Shown piece after piece: positions 32,726 through 41,436 of a stretch of DNA of 43,111 bases. Source of the DNA: an uncultured Bacilli bacterium. GTDB taxonomy: Bacteria > Bacillota_I > Bacilli_A > RF39 > UBA660. The notes beneath the pieces were generated by a model. The model made no database searches. It was not told the origin of the DNA and saw only the letters and a program-made list of their open reading frames with translations. A program made the position numbers and the translations under genes. Every line of letters starts with the position of its first letter. Position 1 is the first letter of the stretch. The stretch is from assembly GCA_947631285.1 (NCBI GenBank), contig CANRKS010000002.1:1-43111 (forward strand), written 5' to 3'.

Positions 32726-33400
32726 TTAACCTTCCTCAATCTTTTTATTAAAATAAGCATAACAAGTATTTGGCTTTGTTGTTGTATATTCAAATAATCC
32801 CGATGATTCATTATATGTTATACTAGTTGCTTCTTCATTTGTACAAATTGTTTTATCATAATCATAACCAGTATTAGGAACATCATTAGAATATAAATAC
32901 ATTTTGTCATTATATGATATAGTTCCATAATCAGGATCTTCCAGCAATATGTAAATTACTAAATCTGAATTTTGATTTATATCATAATAAACTTCGCAAA
33001 TTATTTGGCCATAAGTTTCTTCTTGGCCAACAATTGTAATTACTTCATTATCAGCATTAAAAGTTGAAAACTGGGCTCCAGAAGGATTACATTTTGATTT
33101 TTTACTATTATATTGATAGCCAAATGCTGGAATATAATCTGCTTGATTATATTTCTTTTGATCGTATTGATCTTGTAAAAAAATTAAAACATTAATGTCA
33201 GCATTTTTAACTTTAACAGGTGGAGTTGCCTTTGAAAAACCACCAATTGTTGAACTAATAATAGAAATCTCATTATTAGATGAATAATAAGCATAAGAAT
33301 TTTTGATAAGAAATTTTATGAGAAACAAAATAGATACTATTAAAAAAATAGTAATTATCATAAAATAGCTTTTATTTTTTGCAATTTGTTTAAATTTCAT
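32726..33400 (-). CDS. Exported protein with TasA/pilin-like N-terminus
   Basis: A strong hydrophobic segment (residues ~12-32) ends in NSYAYYSSNNEISIISSTIGGFS, a pattern shared by exported fibre- or surface-type proteins of Bacilli and Mollicutes-related genomes. The ~185-residue extracellular part is rich in Asp/Asn/Tyr with four Cys, two of which may pair (CNPSGAQF...IICEVYYD, ICTNEEAT...CYAYF). No enzymatic motif. It is the first gene of the surface operon, directly under the TTGACA/TATATT promoter, with AGAGG as ribosome binding site. Exact family uncertain. Confidence 0.7.
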   Translation of the reverse strand: MKFKQIAKNKSYFMIITIFLIVSILFLIKFLIKNSYAYYSSNNEISIISSTIGGFSKATPPVKVKNADINVLIFLQDQYDQKKYNQADYIPAFGYQYNSKKSKCNPSGAQFSTFNADNEVITIVGQEETYGQIICEVYYDINQNSDLVIYILLEDPDYGTISYNDKMYLYSNDVPNTGYDYDKTICTNEEATSITYNESSGLFEYTTTKPNTCYAYFNKKIEEG

Positions 33401-33417
33401 ATTAGGCCTCTAATATT

Positions 33418-33441
33418 AAATACGGCACATCTGTCGTATTT
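33418..33441 (-). promoter_or_regulatory. Leader hairpin of the surface-protein operon
   Basis: AAATACGGCA/TGTCGTATTT form a ten-base stem (one G-U pair) with a four-base loop at the very 5' end of the predicted transcript. It may stabilise the mRNA or be a protein-binding site. Confidence 0.45.
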
Positions 33442-33443
33442 TA

Positions 33444-33472
33444 AATATATCAAAAAAGGACGCTTATGTCAA
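33444..33472 (-). promoter_or_regulatory. Consensus promoter of the surface-protein operon
   Basis: Minus-strand TTGACA (33467-33472, perfect -35), 17-base spacer, TATATT (33444-33449). It is the closest match to a housekeeping consensus promoter that I see in the window. GGACG/CGTCC flank the -35 as an inverted repeat. Confidence 0.7.
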
Positions 33473-33539
33473 TAAAAATACGTCCATGTAGCCGTGTAAA
33501 AGAAATAATAAATATGACATAATTGCCGTAGGTGATAAC

Positions 33540-33728
33540 ATGTTTAAAGAATATCGAAAAGCAAAGAAATTAACCCAAGAACAATTGGCGGAACTTTCTG
33601 AACTCGATACTAGAACCATTCAAAGAATTGAAAATAATGAAAGAGAGCCTTCCATTGAATCTTTTAAAAAATTAATTAAAGCTTTAAATATAAAAGATAA
33701 AGATATCTTAGAATACTTAAAAAAATAA
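33540..33728 (+). CDS. Small XRE-family transcriptional regulator
   Basis: The 62-aa protein is just a helix-turn-helix domain of the Cro/C1 type: MFKEYRKAKKLTQEQLAEL, then SELDTRTIQRIENNEREPS, the usual recognition-helix region, and a closing helix. There is no sensor or dimerisation domain. It is divergent from the surface-protein operon with 139 bases between them, where it is the obvious candidate regulator. AGGTGAT is the ribosome binding site. A terminator follows its stop codon. Confidence 0.9.
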   Translation: MFKEYRKAKKLTQEQLAELSELDTRTIQRIENNEREPSIESFKKLIKALNIKDKDILEYLKK

Positions 33729-33757
33729 AGTTCCGATTTGGGAACTTTTATTTTTTT
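33727..33757. terminator. Terminator between XRE and eno genes
   Basis: AAAGTTCC (33727-33734), loop of six, GGAACTTT (33741-33748), then A/T-rich with a seven-T run. Overlaps the ends of both convergent genes. Confidence 0.75.
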
Positions 33758-34977
33758 AAACATTCTTCAATTTTCATAAGTCGATTATACTTAGCTATTC
33801 TTTCACCTCGACATACTGATCCTGTTTTTATAAAAGGAATACCAAATCCCACAGCTAAATCAGCAATAAAGGTATCTTCTGTTTCTCCACTTCGATGGCT
33901 AATTATAGTTTTATAATTATTTTTCTTCGCAGTAATAATAGTTTTAGTCATCTCTGATATTGTTCCAATTTGATTAGCCTTAAGTAAAATAGCATTACCA
34001 GCATTGACATTTATTCCGGCTTCTAATAAATGAGAATTAGTACAGAAATAATCATCCCCCACTAGCATTATTTTATCACCAATTAGTTTAGTTAAAACAG
34101 CTAAGCTTTCCAAATCATTTTCATGAAAAGGATCTTCTATACTAATAATTGGATAATTTCTAACTAAATCAATATAATACTTTATTAAATCATTAGCGTT
34201 TAAATAAGTATTATCAATTTTATACATATTTTTATTTTGATCATATAGAGTTGATGCGGCACAATCTAGCGCAATTAAAATATCTTTACCAGGATGATAA
34301 TTAGCTTTATTTATTGCATCCATAATAAGATCTAAAGCTTCTTTAGTCTTACTTATATTCGGAGCAAATCCCCCTTCATCACCTACACCAGTACTATAAC
34401 CTTTTTCTTTTAATATTCCTTTTAAAGTATGAAAGATTTCACTAGCTGCTTGAATTCTACTCGCTTCTCCCTTCATAATAGGAACAATCATAAATTCTTG
34501 AATATCTAAATTATTGTCAGCATGAACACCCCCATTTATAATATTTACCATGGGGATAGGTAGAGAAACTTTTCCATATGTTATATATTCATATAATTCT
34601 TTATTTTGAAGTTTAGCAAGACATTTTAAAGACGCTAGTGAAACCGCTAACATAGCATTAGCGCCTAAATTACTTTTATTCGCTGTACCATCTAATTTTA
34701 AAAGTGTTTTATCCACTAATACTTGATCTATTTTTTGACCAATTAAGGCATTTCTAATAACTGTATTAACATTTTGAACAGCTTTTAAAACTCCTTTACC
34801 CATATATCTATTTTGATCATTATCTCTTAGTTCTAAAGCTTCTTTAGAACCAGTTGATGCTCCACTTGGAACCGAAGCCACTGCCGTTATATTATTAGCA
34901 AGAATCATCTCAACTTCAATCGTGGGATTGCCCCGGCTATCTAAAATTTCTCTTGCTTTAATATCTTTTATATTCAC
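33748..34977 (-). CDS. eno: Enolase
   Basis: Enolase interconverts 2-phosphoglycerate and phosphoenolpyruvate in glycolysis. Hallmarks: IKDIKAREILDSRGNPTIEVE at the start, SVPSGASTG, VGDEGGFAP, the metal ligands in ALDCAAS, SIEDPF and VGDDYF, the catalytic Lys in LLKANQIGTISE, and SHRSGETEDTFIADLAV. At 409 aa it is shorter than the common ~430, mainly at the C-terminus (ends RLMKIEECLKK). The start is GTG, with AGGGTG seven bases upstream. TATACT just before is a likely -10. Monocistronic, not with gap, pgk, tpi or gpm as in many Bacillota. Confidence 0.97.
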   Translation of the reverse strand: MNIKDIKAREILDSRGNPTIEVEMILANNITAVASVPSGASTGSKEALELRDNDQNRYMGKGVLKAVQNVNTVIRNALIGQKIDQVLVDKTLLKLDGTANKSNLGANAMLAVSLASLKCLAKLQNKELYEYITYGKVSLPIPMVNIINGGVHADNNLDIQEFMIVPIMKGEASRIQAASEIFHTLKGILKEKGYSTGVGDEGGFAPNISKTKEALDLIMDAINKANYHPGKDILIALDCAASTLYDQNKNMYKIDNTYLNANDLIKYYIDLVRNYPIISIEDPFHENDLESLAVLTKLIGDKIMLVGDDYFCTNSHLLEAGINVNAGNAILLKANQIGTISEMTKTIITAKKNNYKTIISHRSGETEDTFIADLAVGFGIPFIKTGSVCRGERIAKYNRLMKIEECLKK

Positions 34978-35061
34978 ACTTCATCACCCTACATCTTTAG
35001 TATACCCATATTATTTTTATTTAACAATAGAACAAATAATATAATTTTAAACTTTACATTT

Positions 35062-35613
35062 TTAAGCTAAAAAGTAAGAACTTCTTTTTCTTAAAAGAAC
35101 AATATCTATAATATTTAAAAGACCATAACCTAAATAGCTTATTCCTAAAGCACTGATGACTCCATCGCCATTAGCAAACATAACAATTATACCAAGAGCA
35201 AAGATTAAAAGACCAGATACTAATGTTAATAACCAACTAGATTCTTTATATTTTTTTAAACATAGAGCATAAGCTACTTTTTGAGCACAGCAAATGATAA
35301 AAAAGATTCCTAACATAATAGGTAATATTTTATATAGAGCACAAGCTAAAATACCAACAATTAATTCTAATCCTCCAAAAATAGCATTATATCTAAATAA
35401 AATTAATTCATCTTTTTTAAAAAATGAAAATAAAGTAGCAACACTATAAAGAATTAAAAAAACACCAGTAATAATTGCAACCATTAAATGATTCATCGTT
35501 GTATTAGTAAAAAAGATTAATCCTAATAACACGGAAATTATAGATAGACCTATTTCAATTATCGTAACAGTGTTAAATATTCCTTTTACTTCTCCAAAAA
35601 TTTTTTCAATCAT
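35062..35613 (-). CDS. DUF308/HdeD-like membrane protein
   Basis: Six hydrophobic helices fill the 183 aa, arranged as pairs with short loops, as in DUF308 (HdeD-like) proteins. The GGLELIVGILACALY and LVSGLLIFALGIIVMF segments are typical of that family. HdeD has been linked to acid resistance in E. coli, but Gram-positive members are uncharacterised, so no function is assigned. AGGGTGAAG precedes ATG. Single gene between eno and a divergent FemAB-like gene; no obvious terminator. Confidence 0.75.
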   Translation of the reverse strand: MIEKIFGEVKGIFNTVTIIEIGLSIISVLLGLIFFTNTTMNHLMVAIITGVFLILYSVATLFSFFKKDELILFRYNAIFGGLELIVGILACALYKILPIMLGIFFIICCAQKVAYALCLKKYKESSWLLTLVSGLLIFALGIIVMFANGDGVISALGISYLGYGLLNIIDIVLLRKRSSYFLA

Positions 35614-35674
35614 TTCTACTTCACCCTAATTTAAATTATACTAGGATTTACTTTCTTAATCAAGAAAATTATGT

Positions 35675-35680
35675 TAAAAT
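35675..35680 (+). promoter_or_regulatory. -10 element of the FemAB-like gene
   Basis: TAAAAT preceded by TGT (extended -10 form) 25 bases before the ATG; GCGGTGATGG serves as ribosome binding site. Confidence 0.4.
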
Positions 35681-35704
35681 ATATGGAAAGAAAGCGGTGA
35701 TGGT

Positions 35705-36955
35705 ATGCATATTGAAGAACTAGGGACAAGAGAATTTAACCACTTTCAACAAAATCATCCTTTATCCAATTTTTATCAAACAGTTAACTATGCTCTACTA
35801 ATGGCGGAATGTGGTTACGATTATGATTTAATTGGTTTAATTGATGAAAATAATGTCCTTCAAGCAGCCTCTTTAATATTATTAAAGCCAATTGGTATTA
35901 AATGCTTTTATGGATACGCACCAAGGGGATTTTTAATCGACTATCAAAATGCTTCTTTAGTTCAAACGTTCACTGAAGAATTAAAAAAATATTATTATGA
36001 AAAAAATGTTATCTTTATTAAAGTTAATCCTAATATAAAAATTGCCACGATTGATAATAAAACTTTTACTAAAATGCCTAATGAACTGGAAAGTATCGAT
36101 GATATTTTAATTTCTAATAGCTATAAAAAATTAGCTAACAATCTTTATTTTGAAGCTCAACTTCCTCGTTTTAATGCTCTAATAGATTTAAAAAAGACTA
36201 TTCCTTCAGAATTTTCTAAAAATACTAAAAATAAAATTAGAAAAGGCATTAGAAAAGGTTTAGTTTTTGAAAAGTGTGATAAAGACCAAATTAATATCTT
36301 TTATGAATTAATGAAAAATAAAAAAGATAATAGTTCTTACTATTATCAAGATTACTATACAGTATTTGCTAAAGATGATGCCATTGATTTATTTTTAATC
36401 TCCATAAATTATGATAATTTTTTACAAAACAGTCAATATTTCTATAATGAAGAGGCTGATAAAAATAATAGATTAAATAATAAATTAGCTCATAAAAATA
36501 CGGATCGAACTATTAATGCTAAAATGCAAAGTGATAAAGTTATGTTATCTTATAAAAATGATATTATGGAAGCAACAAAAGGAATAACTGAAAATAAGAA
36601 AGAATATATTGCAGGAGCTTTAGTAATTAAACATAATGATACCGCTAGTATTATTTTTAGTTCTTATCAAAAAGGATATAAAAGATTTGCCCCTAATTAT
36701 TTCTTACATTACAATTTAATAAAATATTATCAAAATGATTTTAATTATTTAGATTTAAATGGTATTGTTGGTAACTTTAAAGAGGAAAATCCTTACTCTG
36801 GTTTAAACCGCTTTAAGCTAAGTTTTAATCCTATAATTTATGAATATATAGGTGAATATGATTTAATTATTGATCAAAAAAGTTATGATATCTTATTACA
36901 TAATGGGGTATTAGCTAAAACATTTAATAAAAATGACATTTTAAAAAGCAGTTAG
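35705..36955 (+). CDS. FemAB-family aminoacyltransferase
   Basis: FemX/MurM-type enzymes add amino acids from aminoacyl-tRNA to the peptidoglycan stem peptide, building cross-bridges. The double GNAT fold is visible: NFYQTVNYALLMAECGYDY, CFYGYAPRGFLIDY and FIKVNPNI in the first half; NTKNKIRKGIRKGLVFEK, then AGALVIKHNDTASIIFSSY, NYFLHYNLIKYY and YLDLNGIVGNF with the conserved NPYSGLNRFKLSF in the second. A charged helical segment (about 235-300) corresponds to the coiled-coil arm. 416 aa is the usual size. Monocistronic here; the amino acid added cannot be predicted. Confidence 0.9.
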   Translation: MHIEELGTREFNHFQQNHPLSNFYQTVNYALLMAECGYDYDLIGLIDENNVLQAASLILLKPIGIKCFYGYAPRGFLIDYQNASLVQTFTEELKKYYYEKNVIFIKVNPNIKIATIDNKTFTKMPNELESIDDILISNSYKKLANNLYFEAQLPRFNALIDLKKTIPSEFSKNTKNKIRKGIRKGLVFEKCDKDQINIFYELMKNKKDNSSYYYQDYYTVFAKDDAIDLFLISINYDNFLQNSQYFYNEEADKNNRLNNKLAHKNTDRTINAKMQSDKVMLSYKNDIMEATKGITENKKEYIAGALVIKHNDTASIIFSSYQKGYKRFAPNYFLHYNLIKYYQNDFNYLDLNGIVGNFKEENPYSGLNRFKLSFNPIIYEYIGEYDLIIDQKSYDILLHNGVLAKTFNKNDILKSS

Positions 36956-36963
36956 CTTTTTTT
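36943..36963. terminator. Terminator between FemAB-like and argS genes
   Basis: AAAAAGC (36943-36949), loop AGTTA, GCTTTTTTT (36955-36963). Overlaps the femAB-like stop and the end of argS. Confidence 0.75.
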
Positions 36964-38692
36964 ACATTCTTTCAGGAACATTTATAGCTAATATATCTAA
37001 AAGTATTTTATTTACTTTATAGACAATACTAACTAAATATAACCATGATTCTCTTAAATCTTCATTATTTTCTTTAAGAATTATATTTTCTGTATAAAAA
37101 CGATTAAAACTAGTTGCTAAACGATATAAATAGTCAGTAATATCGTTTAAAGATTTAGCTTGAAAAGAATTATTTAAAACATTATCAAAATTAGTTAATA
37201 AAAGAATTAATTCTCTTGTAAATGATCCTTTAATCATTTTCATTTCTTGCCATTTATAATTATTTTCACTAGCTTTAGCTAATAAAGATTTCATTCGAAT
37301 GGTTGAATATAAAATATATGGCCCTGTTTTTCCATCTAAAGAACAAAACTTTTCTAAGTCAAAATTATAATCAGTTTCTCTATTAGGAAGTAAATCAGCA
37401 TATTTTACGGTCGATATAGCAATATCCTCAGCAATTGAATCTCTGTTTTCTAATATATTTTCGTTTAACCTTTTTAAACTTTCTTTTTTAACACTTTCTA
37501 GTAAATCAGTTAACCGCATTACCCCGCCATCACGAGTTTTAAAAGGCTTTCCATCACTACCATTCATGGTTCCAAAGCCCGCAAAAACTAATTTTTGAGA
37601 AGGAGAAGCAATTTTAGATTTATAAGCAGCCCGGAAGACTTGCGTAAAATGTAGTTCTTGTCTTTTATCAACAATATACCATATTTCTGATGGATTATTT
37701 ATCTTAATTCTTTCATATATAGTGGCTAATTCAGTGGTACTATAAAGTATTCCTCCATCACTTTTAATCAGTAACATTGGAGGAATTTCTAATTTATCGT
37801 TAGGTAAAGATACCGGGATTACTTTAGCTCCTTCACTTTCTTCAACAATATTTTGTTTATCTAAGTAATCAAGCATTTCAGGTACATACTTTTCAGCATC
37901 ACTTTCCCCTTTATATAAATCATAATGCGTATTTAACCGATCATAAATTTTTTTAATATCTTTTTTAGATATTTCCATAATTTCTTGCCATAAAGCATAA
38001 ATGCCCTTTTCCCCGTTTTGCAATTTTTTAGTCATCAATTGCGCTTCTTTTAAATATTCTTCATCTTCTTTAGCTTTCGTGGAAGCATATGGATATATTT
38101 CTTCTAAAAGAGCACTAGTAATTTCTACTTTAGGATATTCTCCTTCATAATCTTCTTTAAAATAAAGCCAAGAAGGATTTCTCTTTTTAAGTTCTAAAAG
38201 AACGAGTCCTAAAGGACGACCCCAATCTCCTAAATGAGTATCAGATATCGTTTCATATCCTAAATAATTACATAATCTTTTTAAAGCTTCCCCAATATTA
38301 GCACTTCTTAAATGACCAACATGAAGGCTTTTAGCTACATTTGCACCCCCATAATCTAAAAAGATTAATTTATTCTTTTTGGCATAAGAAAAGTCCGGAT
38401 TATTGAGATAATTAATAAGGGCTTCATCACTTATAGATAAATTAAGGAATCCTGGTCCAGCAACATTTACATCTTTAAAGAAGGAATCTTTAACTAAAAT
38501 ATCTTTAAGCATATTAGCAATTTCTACAGGATTTTTATGATATGTTTTAGCTAAAGCCATCGCTCCATTATATTGAAATTCGCCTAAATCAGGACGATTA
38601 GATTCAGTTACAACAAGATCATCTACTTCATAGTCTAATTTTTTTAAAGCATCTTTTATTTTATCAGCCATAATATTATAGAATTTTTGCAA
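36962..38692 (-). CDS. argS: Arginyl-tRNA synthetase
   Basis: Class I synthetase that charges tRNA-Arg. Features: N-terminal Add1-type domain (KIKDALKKLDYEVDDLVV), HIGH motif as HVGH in SLHVGHLRSANIGEAL, SDTHLGDWG, and the KTRDGGVMRL segment replacing the canonical KMSKS as in many ArgRS; the DALR anticodon domain is at the C-terminus. The start is uncertain: TTG at 38692 with GGTGA upstream aligns best with related N-termini; ATG at 38671 lacks a ribosome binding site, and GTG codons at 38701-38704 overlap the GGTG. Length about 577 aa, normal. Monocistronic, divergent from the sortase gene. Confidence 0.96.
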   Translation of the reverse strand: MQKFYNIMADKIKDALKKLDYEVDDLVVTESNRPDLGEFQYNGAMALAKTYHKNPVEIANMLKDILVKDSFFKDVNVAGPGFLNLSISDEALINYLNNPDFSYAKKNKLIFLDYGGANVAKSLHVGHLRSANIGEALKRLCNYLGYETISDTHLGDWGRPLGLVLLELKKRNPSWLYFKEDYEGEYPKVEITSALLEEIYPYASTKAKEDEEYLKEAQLMTKKLQNGEKGIYALWQEIMEISKKDIKKIYDRLNTHYDLYKGESDAEKYVPEMLDYLDKQNIVEESEGAKVIPVSLPNDKLEIPPMLLIKSDGGILYSTTELATIYERIKINNPSEIWYIVDKRQELHFTQVFRAAYKSKIASPSQKLVFAGFGTMNGSDGKPFKTRDGGVMRLTDLLESVKKESLKRLNENILENRDSIAEDIAISTVKYADLLPNRETDYNFDLEKFCSLDGKTGPYILYSTIRMKSLLAKASENNYKWQEMKMIKGSFTRELILLLTNFDNVLNNSFQAKSLNDITDYLYRLATSFNRFYTENIILKENNEDLRESWLYLVSIVYKVNKILLDILAINVPERM

Positions 38693-38754
38693 AATAATCA
38701 CCACAATTCTTTAATATTTTACCAAAATATTACAAATAATACAAATATCCGATA

Positions 38755-38783
38755 TTGTTTTTTCATATATTTATGTGTATAAT
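38755..38783 (+). promoter_or_regulatory. Promoter of the sortase gene
   Basis: TTGTTT (38755-38760), 17-base spacer, TATAAT (38778-38783). The ATG at 38775 lies inside this promoter, so translation must begin at 38805, where GGTGAT is upstream. Confidence 0.7.
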
Positions 38784-38804
38784 ATATGTTGTGGTGATTT
38801 AATT

Positions 38805-39680
38805 ATGAAAAAAAATACCCAAAAGGTAGAAAATAAAAAAGAAATTAAAAGTAGTACAGCTAAGAAAGGTAAAATTAGAATTAAAAAGAAAACCATTTCT
38901 TTATTAATTATCTTTATAGCTATTCCGGTTTTAATCTTTTCTGGTTATGAAATTGTAACTTACTTTATTGATTCAGCTAAAACTAAAAACCAATTACAAG
39001 AATATGAATCACAAGCTAACTTAACTCCCGATGAAAATGAAGCAGAAGTTATTCCTAGTGATGATGCTGAAGACAGTCCTTATTGGAATTACATAAATAT
39101 GGATTTAATGGATGTTGATTTTACTGAATTAAAAGAAAAGAATAGTGACTTAGCTGGTTGGTTAACAGTTGGAGGTACTAATATCAATTATCCATTTGTA
39201 CAAGCTGCAGATAATGATTACTATCTAACTCATTCATTTGATAAGAGTACTAACAGAGCTGGTTGGTTATTTATGGACTATCGGAATGATAAAAATGAAT
39301 ATGGTAAAAATACCATTATCTATGCTCATAATATGAAAGATAAAACAATGTTTGGTAGTTTAAAGACATTATTAAATAAATCTTGGTATAATAATGAAGA
39401 TAATAGAGTTATTAAAATGTCTTCTGAAAAATATAATACTTTATGGCAAATATTTAGTGTTTATACTATTGTTACCACTAATGATTATATTTGGACTGAT
39501 GAAAACTTCTCTAGTGAAGCTCAATATCAAGAATTCTTAGATAAAATAAAAGGTAGAAGTTATACAGATTTCAAAACATCAGTTAATTCAAAAGATCGAA
39601 TCTTAACATTATCTACTTGTCATGGTAGTGATAAAAAATTAGTAGTTCATGCTAAACTAATAAAAATAGCAGCTAGATAA
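38805..39680 (+). CDS. Class B sortase
   Basis: Sortases are extracellular transpeptidases that attach surface proteins to peptidoglycan. A basic N-terminus and one anchor helix (about residues 31-48) precede the sortase domain (about 100-291). SDLAGWLTVGGTNINYPFVQ, RAGWLFMDYRN, catalytic His175 in YAHNM and Cys272 in TLSTC are clear and typical of class B. The catalytic Arg expected just before the VVHAKL strand is Lys278 (DKKLVVHAKL), an unusual change. No LPxTG-like or NPxTG-like substrate gene is found in the window. ATG 38805 is set by the promoter position. Monocistronic, with terminator. Confidence 0.92.
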   Translation: MKKNTQKVENKKEIKSSTAKKGKIRIKKKTISLLIIFIAIPVLIFSGYEIVTYFIDSAKTKNQLQEYESQANLTPDENEAEVIPSDDAEDSPYWNYINMDLMDVDFTELKEKNSDLAGWLTVGGTNINYPFVQAADNDYYLTHSFDKSTNRAGWLFMDYRNDKNEYGKNTIIYAHNMKDKTMFGSLKTLLNKSWYNNEDNRVIKMSSEKYNTLWQIFSVYTIVTTNDYIWTDENFSSEAQYQEFLDKIKGRSYTDFKTSVNSKDRILTLSTCHGSDKKLVVHAKLIKIAAR

Positions 39681-39696
39681 TAGCTACTATTTTTTT
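39662..39696 (+). terminator. Terminator of the sortase gene
   Basis: TAGCAGCTA (39667-39675) pairs with TAGCTACTA (39681-39689) with one mismatch, followed by seven T; the stem overlaps the stop codon and extends through flanking A/T. Confidence 0.7.
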
Positions 39697-40324
39697 ATTG
39701 ATTAATTACTTTTGTTTTAGATATTATTTCGTGGATACCTCTTCTATCTTTTCTAATACACATAACACTAAAGTTTATGATGGCAAAAAGTAAGAAGATA
39801 TAACTAATAATAGTATTTACTAGCATATATTTACTAGCCTTTATAATAAATACTAAAATAGTACTTAAAACTAAGGGAATAATACTTCCAACATAAATAT
39901 AAAAACTAAATAATGCCCTAATTAAATAATTTAAAATACTAACATCTTTTTTCTCTTCAACATTTACTACTTTAATTTTCATAATTTGTTTTCCTAAAGT
40001 AGCGCCCCGATTATATTTTTGAAAAAAGACATAATAGAGAATTAAGACAACCATTATAGCTATATTATAACTAATACTGTATTTAGTTAAATAATAATAG
40101 TTATCATTATTTAACTTAATCATTTCATTTTCATTAATATCACCATTATAATATTCTTCTAAAACACTACTATATTTTTCATAAGTTTCTAAATATTTAT
40201 CATAATGGGGATTAATAAATCTAATGCTAGTTACTAAAGTTACTACAAATAATACTAACAAAATATCTAAAAGGTAAGCAATTACTCTTTTAGATATTTT
40301 TACTTCACTCACACTATTTTCCAT
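39695..40324 (-). CDS. RDD-family membrane protein
   Basis: A 209-aa protein with about four helices and RDD hallmarks: SKRVIAYLLDILLVLF in the first helix, GATLGKQIMKIKVV between helices, and the C-terminal DRRGIHEIISKTKVI. RDD proteins are small integral membrane proteins of mostly unknown, possibly transport-related, function. It lies 2 bases after the HtrA-like gene and is the last gene of the Abi-HtrA-RDD operon. GAGTTAGTT precedes the ATG, a weak ribosome binding site, so coupling is likely. Confidence 0.88.
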   Translation of the reverse strand: MENSVSEVKISKRVIAYLLDILLVLFVVTLVTSIRFINPHYDKYLETYEKYSSVLEEYYNGDINENEMIKLNNDNYYYLTKYSISYNIAIMVVLILYYVFFQKYNRGATLGKQIMKIKVVNVEEKKDVSILNYLIRALFSFYIYVGSIIPLVLSTILVFIIKASKYMLVNTIISYIFLLFAIINFSVMCIRKDRRGIHEIISKTKVINQ

Positions 40325-40326
40325 AA

Positions 40327-41436
40327 CTAACTCGTTTCTAACTTAGATGTAAGCTTAGCTGATACAGTATCTTCTTTACCATTTCTTACATAAGTAATTT
40401 TAATAGTATCACCAATTTTATGCTTATATAATTCATATCTTAGATAAGCAACATTACTAATACTAACATCATTAATCTTCGTAATAATATCGCCTACTTT
40501 TAATTTAGCTTTAGAAGCCACTGAATTTTCATAAACACTATTAATGATAACACCACTCGTAATATCTTCTGGAATATAACGACTATAAAGAGGATTACTT
40601 AAAGCATTAGTGACATTAACCATTTCAATACCTAAATATGGATATTCTGAAGCTTCTCCCTTTATAATAGCTTCGGCTTTTTCCACTACATTTTCAATTG
40701 GAATAGCAAATCCCATTCCTTCAACTCCTGTTGATTTTATTTTAGCTGATATTACGCCGATTACTTCACCATTAGAATTACATAATGGTCCACCTGAGTT
40801 ACCACTATTAACAGCAGCATCAGTTTGTAAAACATTAATGATAAAATCATTACTACTATTGTTAGATAAAGATACTGGAACTTGTCTTTCTTTACCAGAA
40901 ATTATTCCTCTTGTTACAGTCCAAGAATAGACATTATCTAAAGGTGCTCCCACTGTAAATGTTGTATCTCCCACTCTTAATGTTTCTGTTTTACCAATAG
41001 TTACAGCATCAATATTATCTTTAGCCTTTACTTCTAAAATAGCAATATCGGCATATTGATCACTTCCTAGTAATGTAGCTTCGGCTTCATCACCATCGGA
41101 ATAAGTAATTCGATAATTATCACCATCAGCAATAACATGGTGATTGGTAACAACATAGAATTTATCACCTTCACTTTTGTAAATAAAACCACTACCAAAA
41201 GCATATAAATCTTTTTTATCATAAGTTGAGACAATAACAACTGAATTGTAAACCTTCTCAACGGCATCAGCAATTCCCTCATCAGTAACTGTAACATCTC
41301 TTTCAATTTTAGTTACTGTTTCTTGAAATATAGCAGGAAATTTATACATTATTCCATACATTAAAAATATTCCTAAAGCAATTCCAAATAAAGTATAAAC
41401 AATTACTTTCGTTCTTCCTTCAGCTTTTTGTTTCAT
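40327..41436 (-). CDS. HtrA/DegP-like serine protease with PDZ domain
   Basis: Membrane-anchored quality-control protease acting outside the membrane. One N-terminal helix (about residues 11-30), trypsin-like domain with catalytic His100 (VVTNHHVIA), Asp130 (YADIAIL) and Ser214 (NSGNSGGPL), then a single PDZ domain (about 265-365; VIINSVYENSVASKAKLKVGD). All catalytic residues are intact. At 369 aa it matches Gram-positive HtrA. Its ATG overlaps the stop of the upstream Abi-family gene (TAATG at 41434-41438), an unusual coupling; no separate promoter is apparent. Confidence 0.95.
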   Translation of the reverse strand: MKQKAEGRTKVIVYTLFGIALGIFLMYGIMYKFPAIFQETVTKIERDVTVTDEGIADAVEKVYNSVVIVSTYDKKDLYAFGSGFIYKSEGDKFYVVTNHHVIADGDNYRITYSDGDEAEATLLGSDQYADIAILEVKAKDNIDAVTIGKTETLRVGDTTFTVGAPLDNVYSWTVTRGIISGKERQVPVSLSNNSSNDFIINVLQTDAAVNSGNSGGPLCNSNGEVIGVISAKIKSTGVEGMGFAIPIENVVEKAEAIIKGEASEYPYLGIEMVNVTNALSNPLYSRYIPEDITSGVIINSVYENSVASKAKLKVGDIITKINDVSISNVAYLRYELYKHKIGDTIKITYVRNGKEDTVSAKLTSKLETS

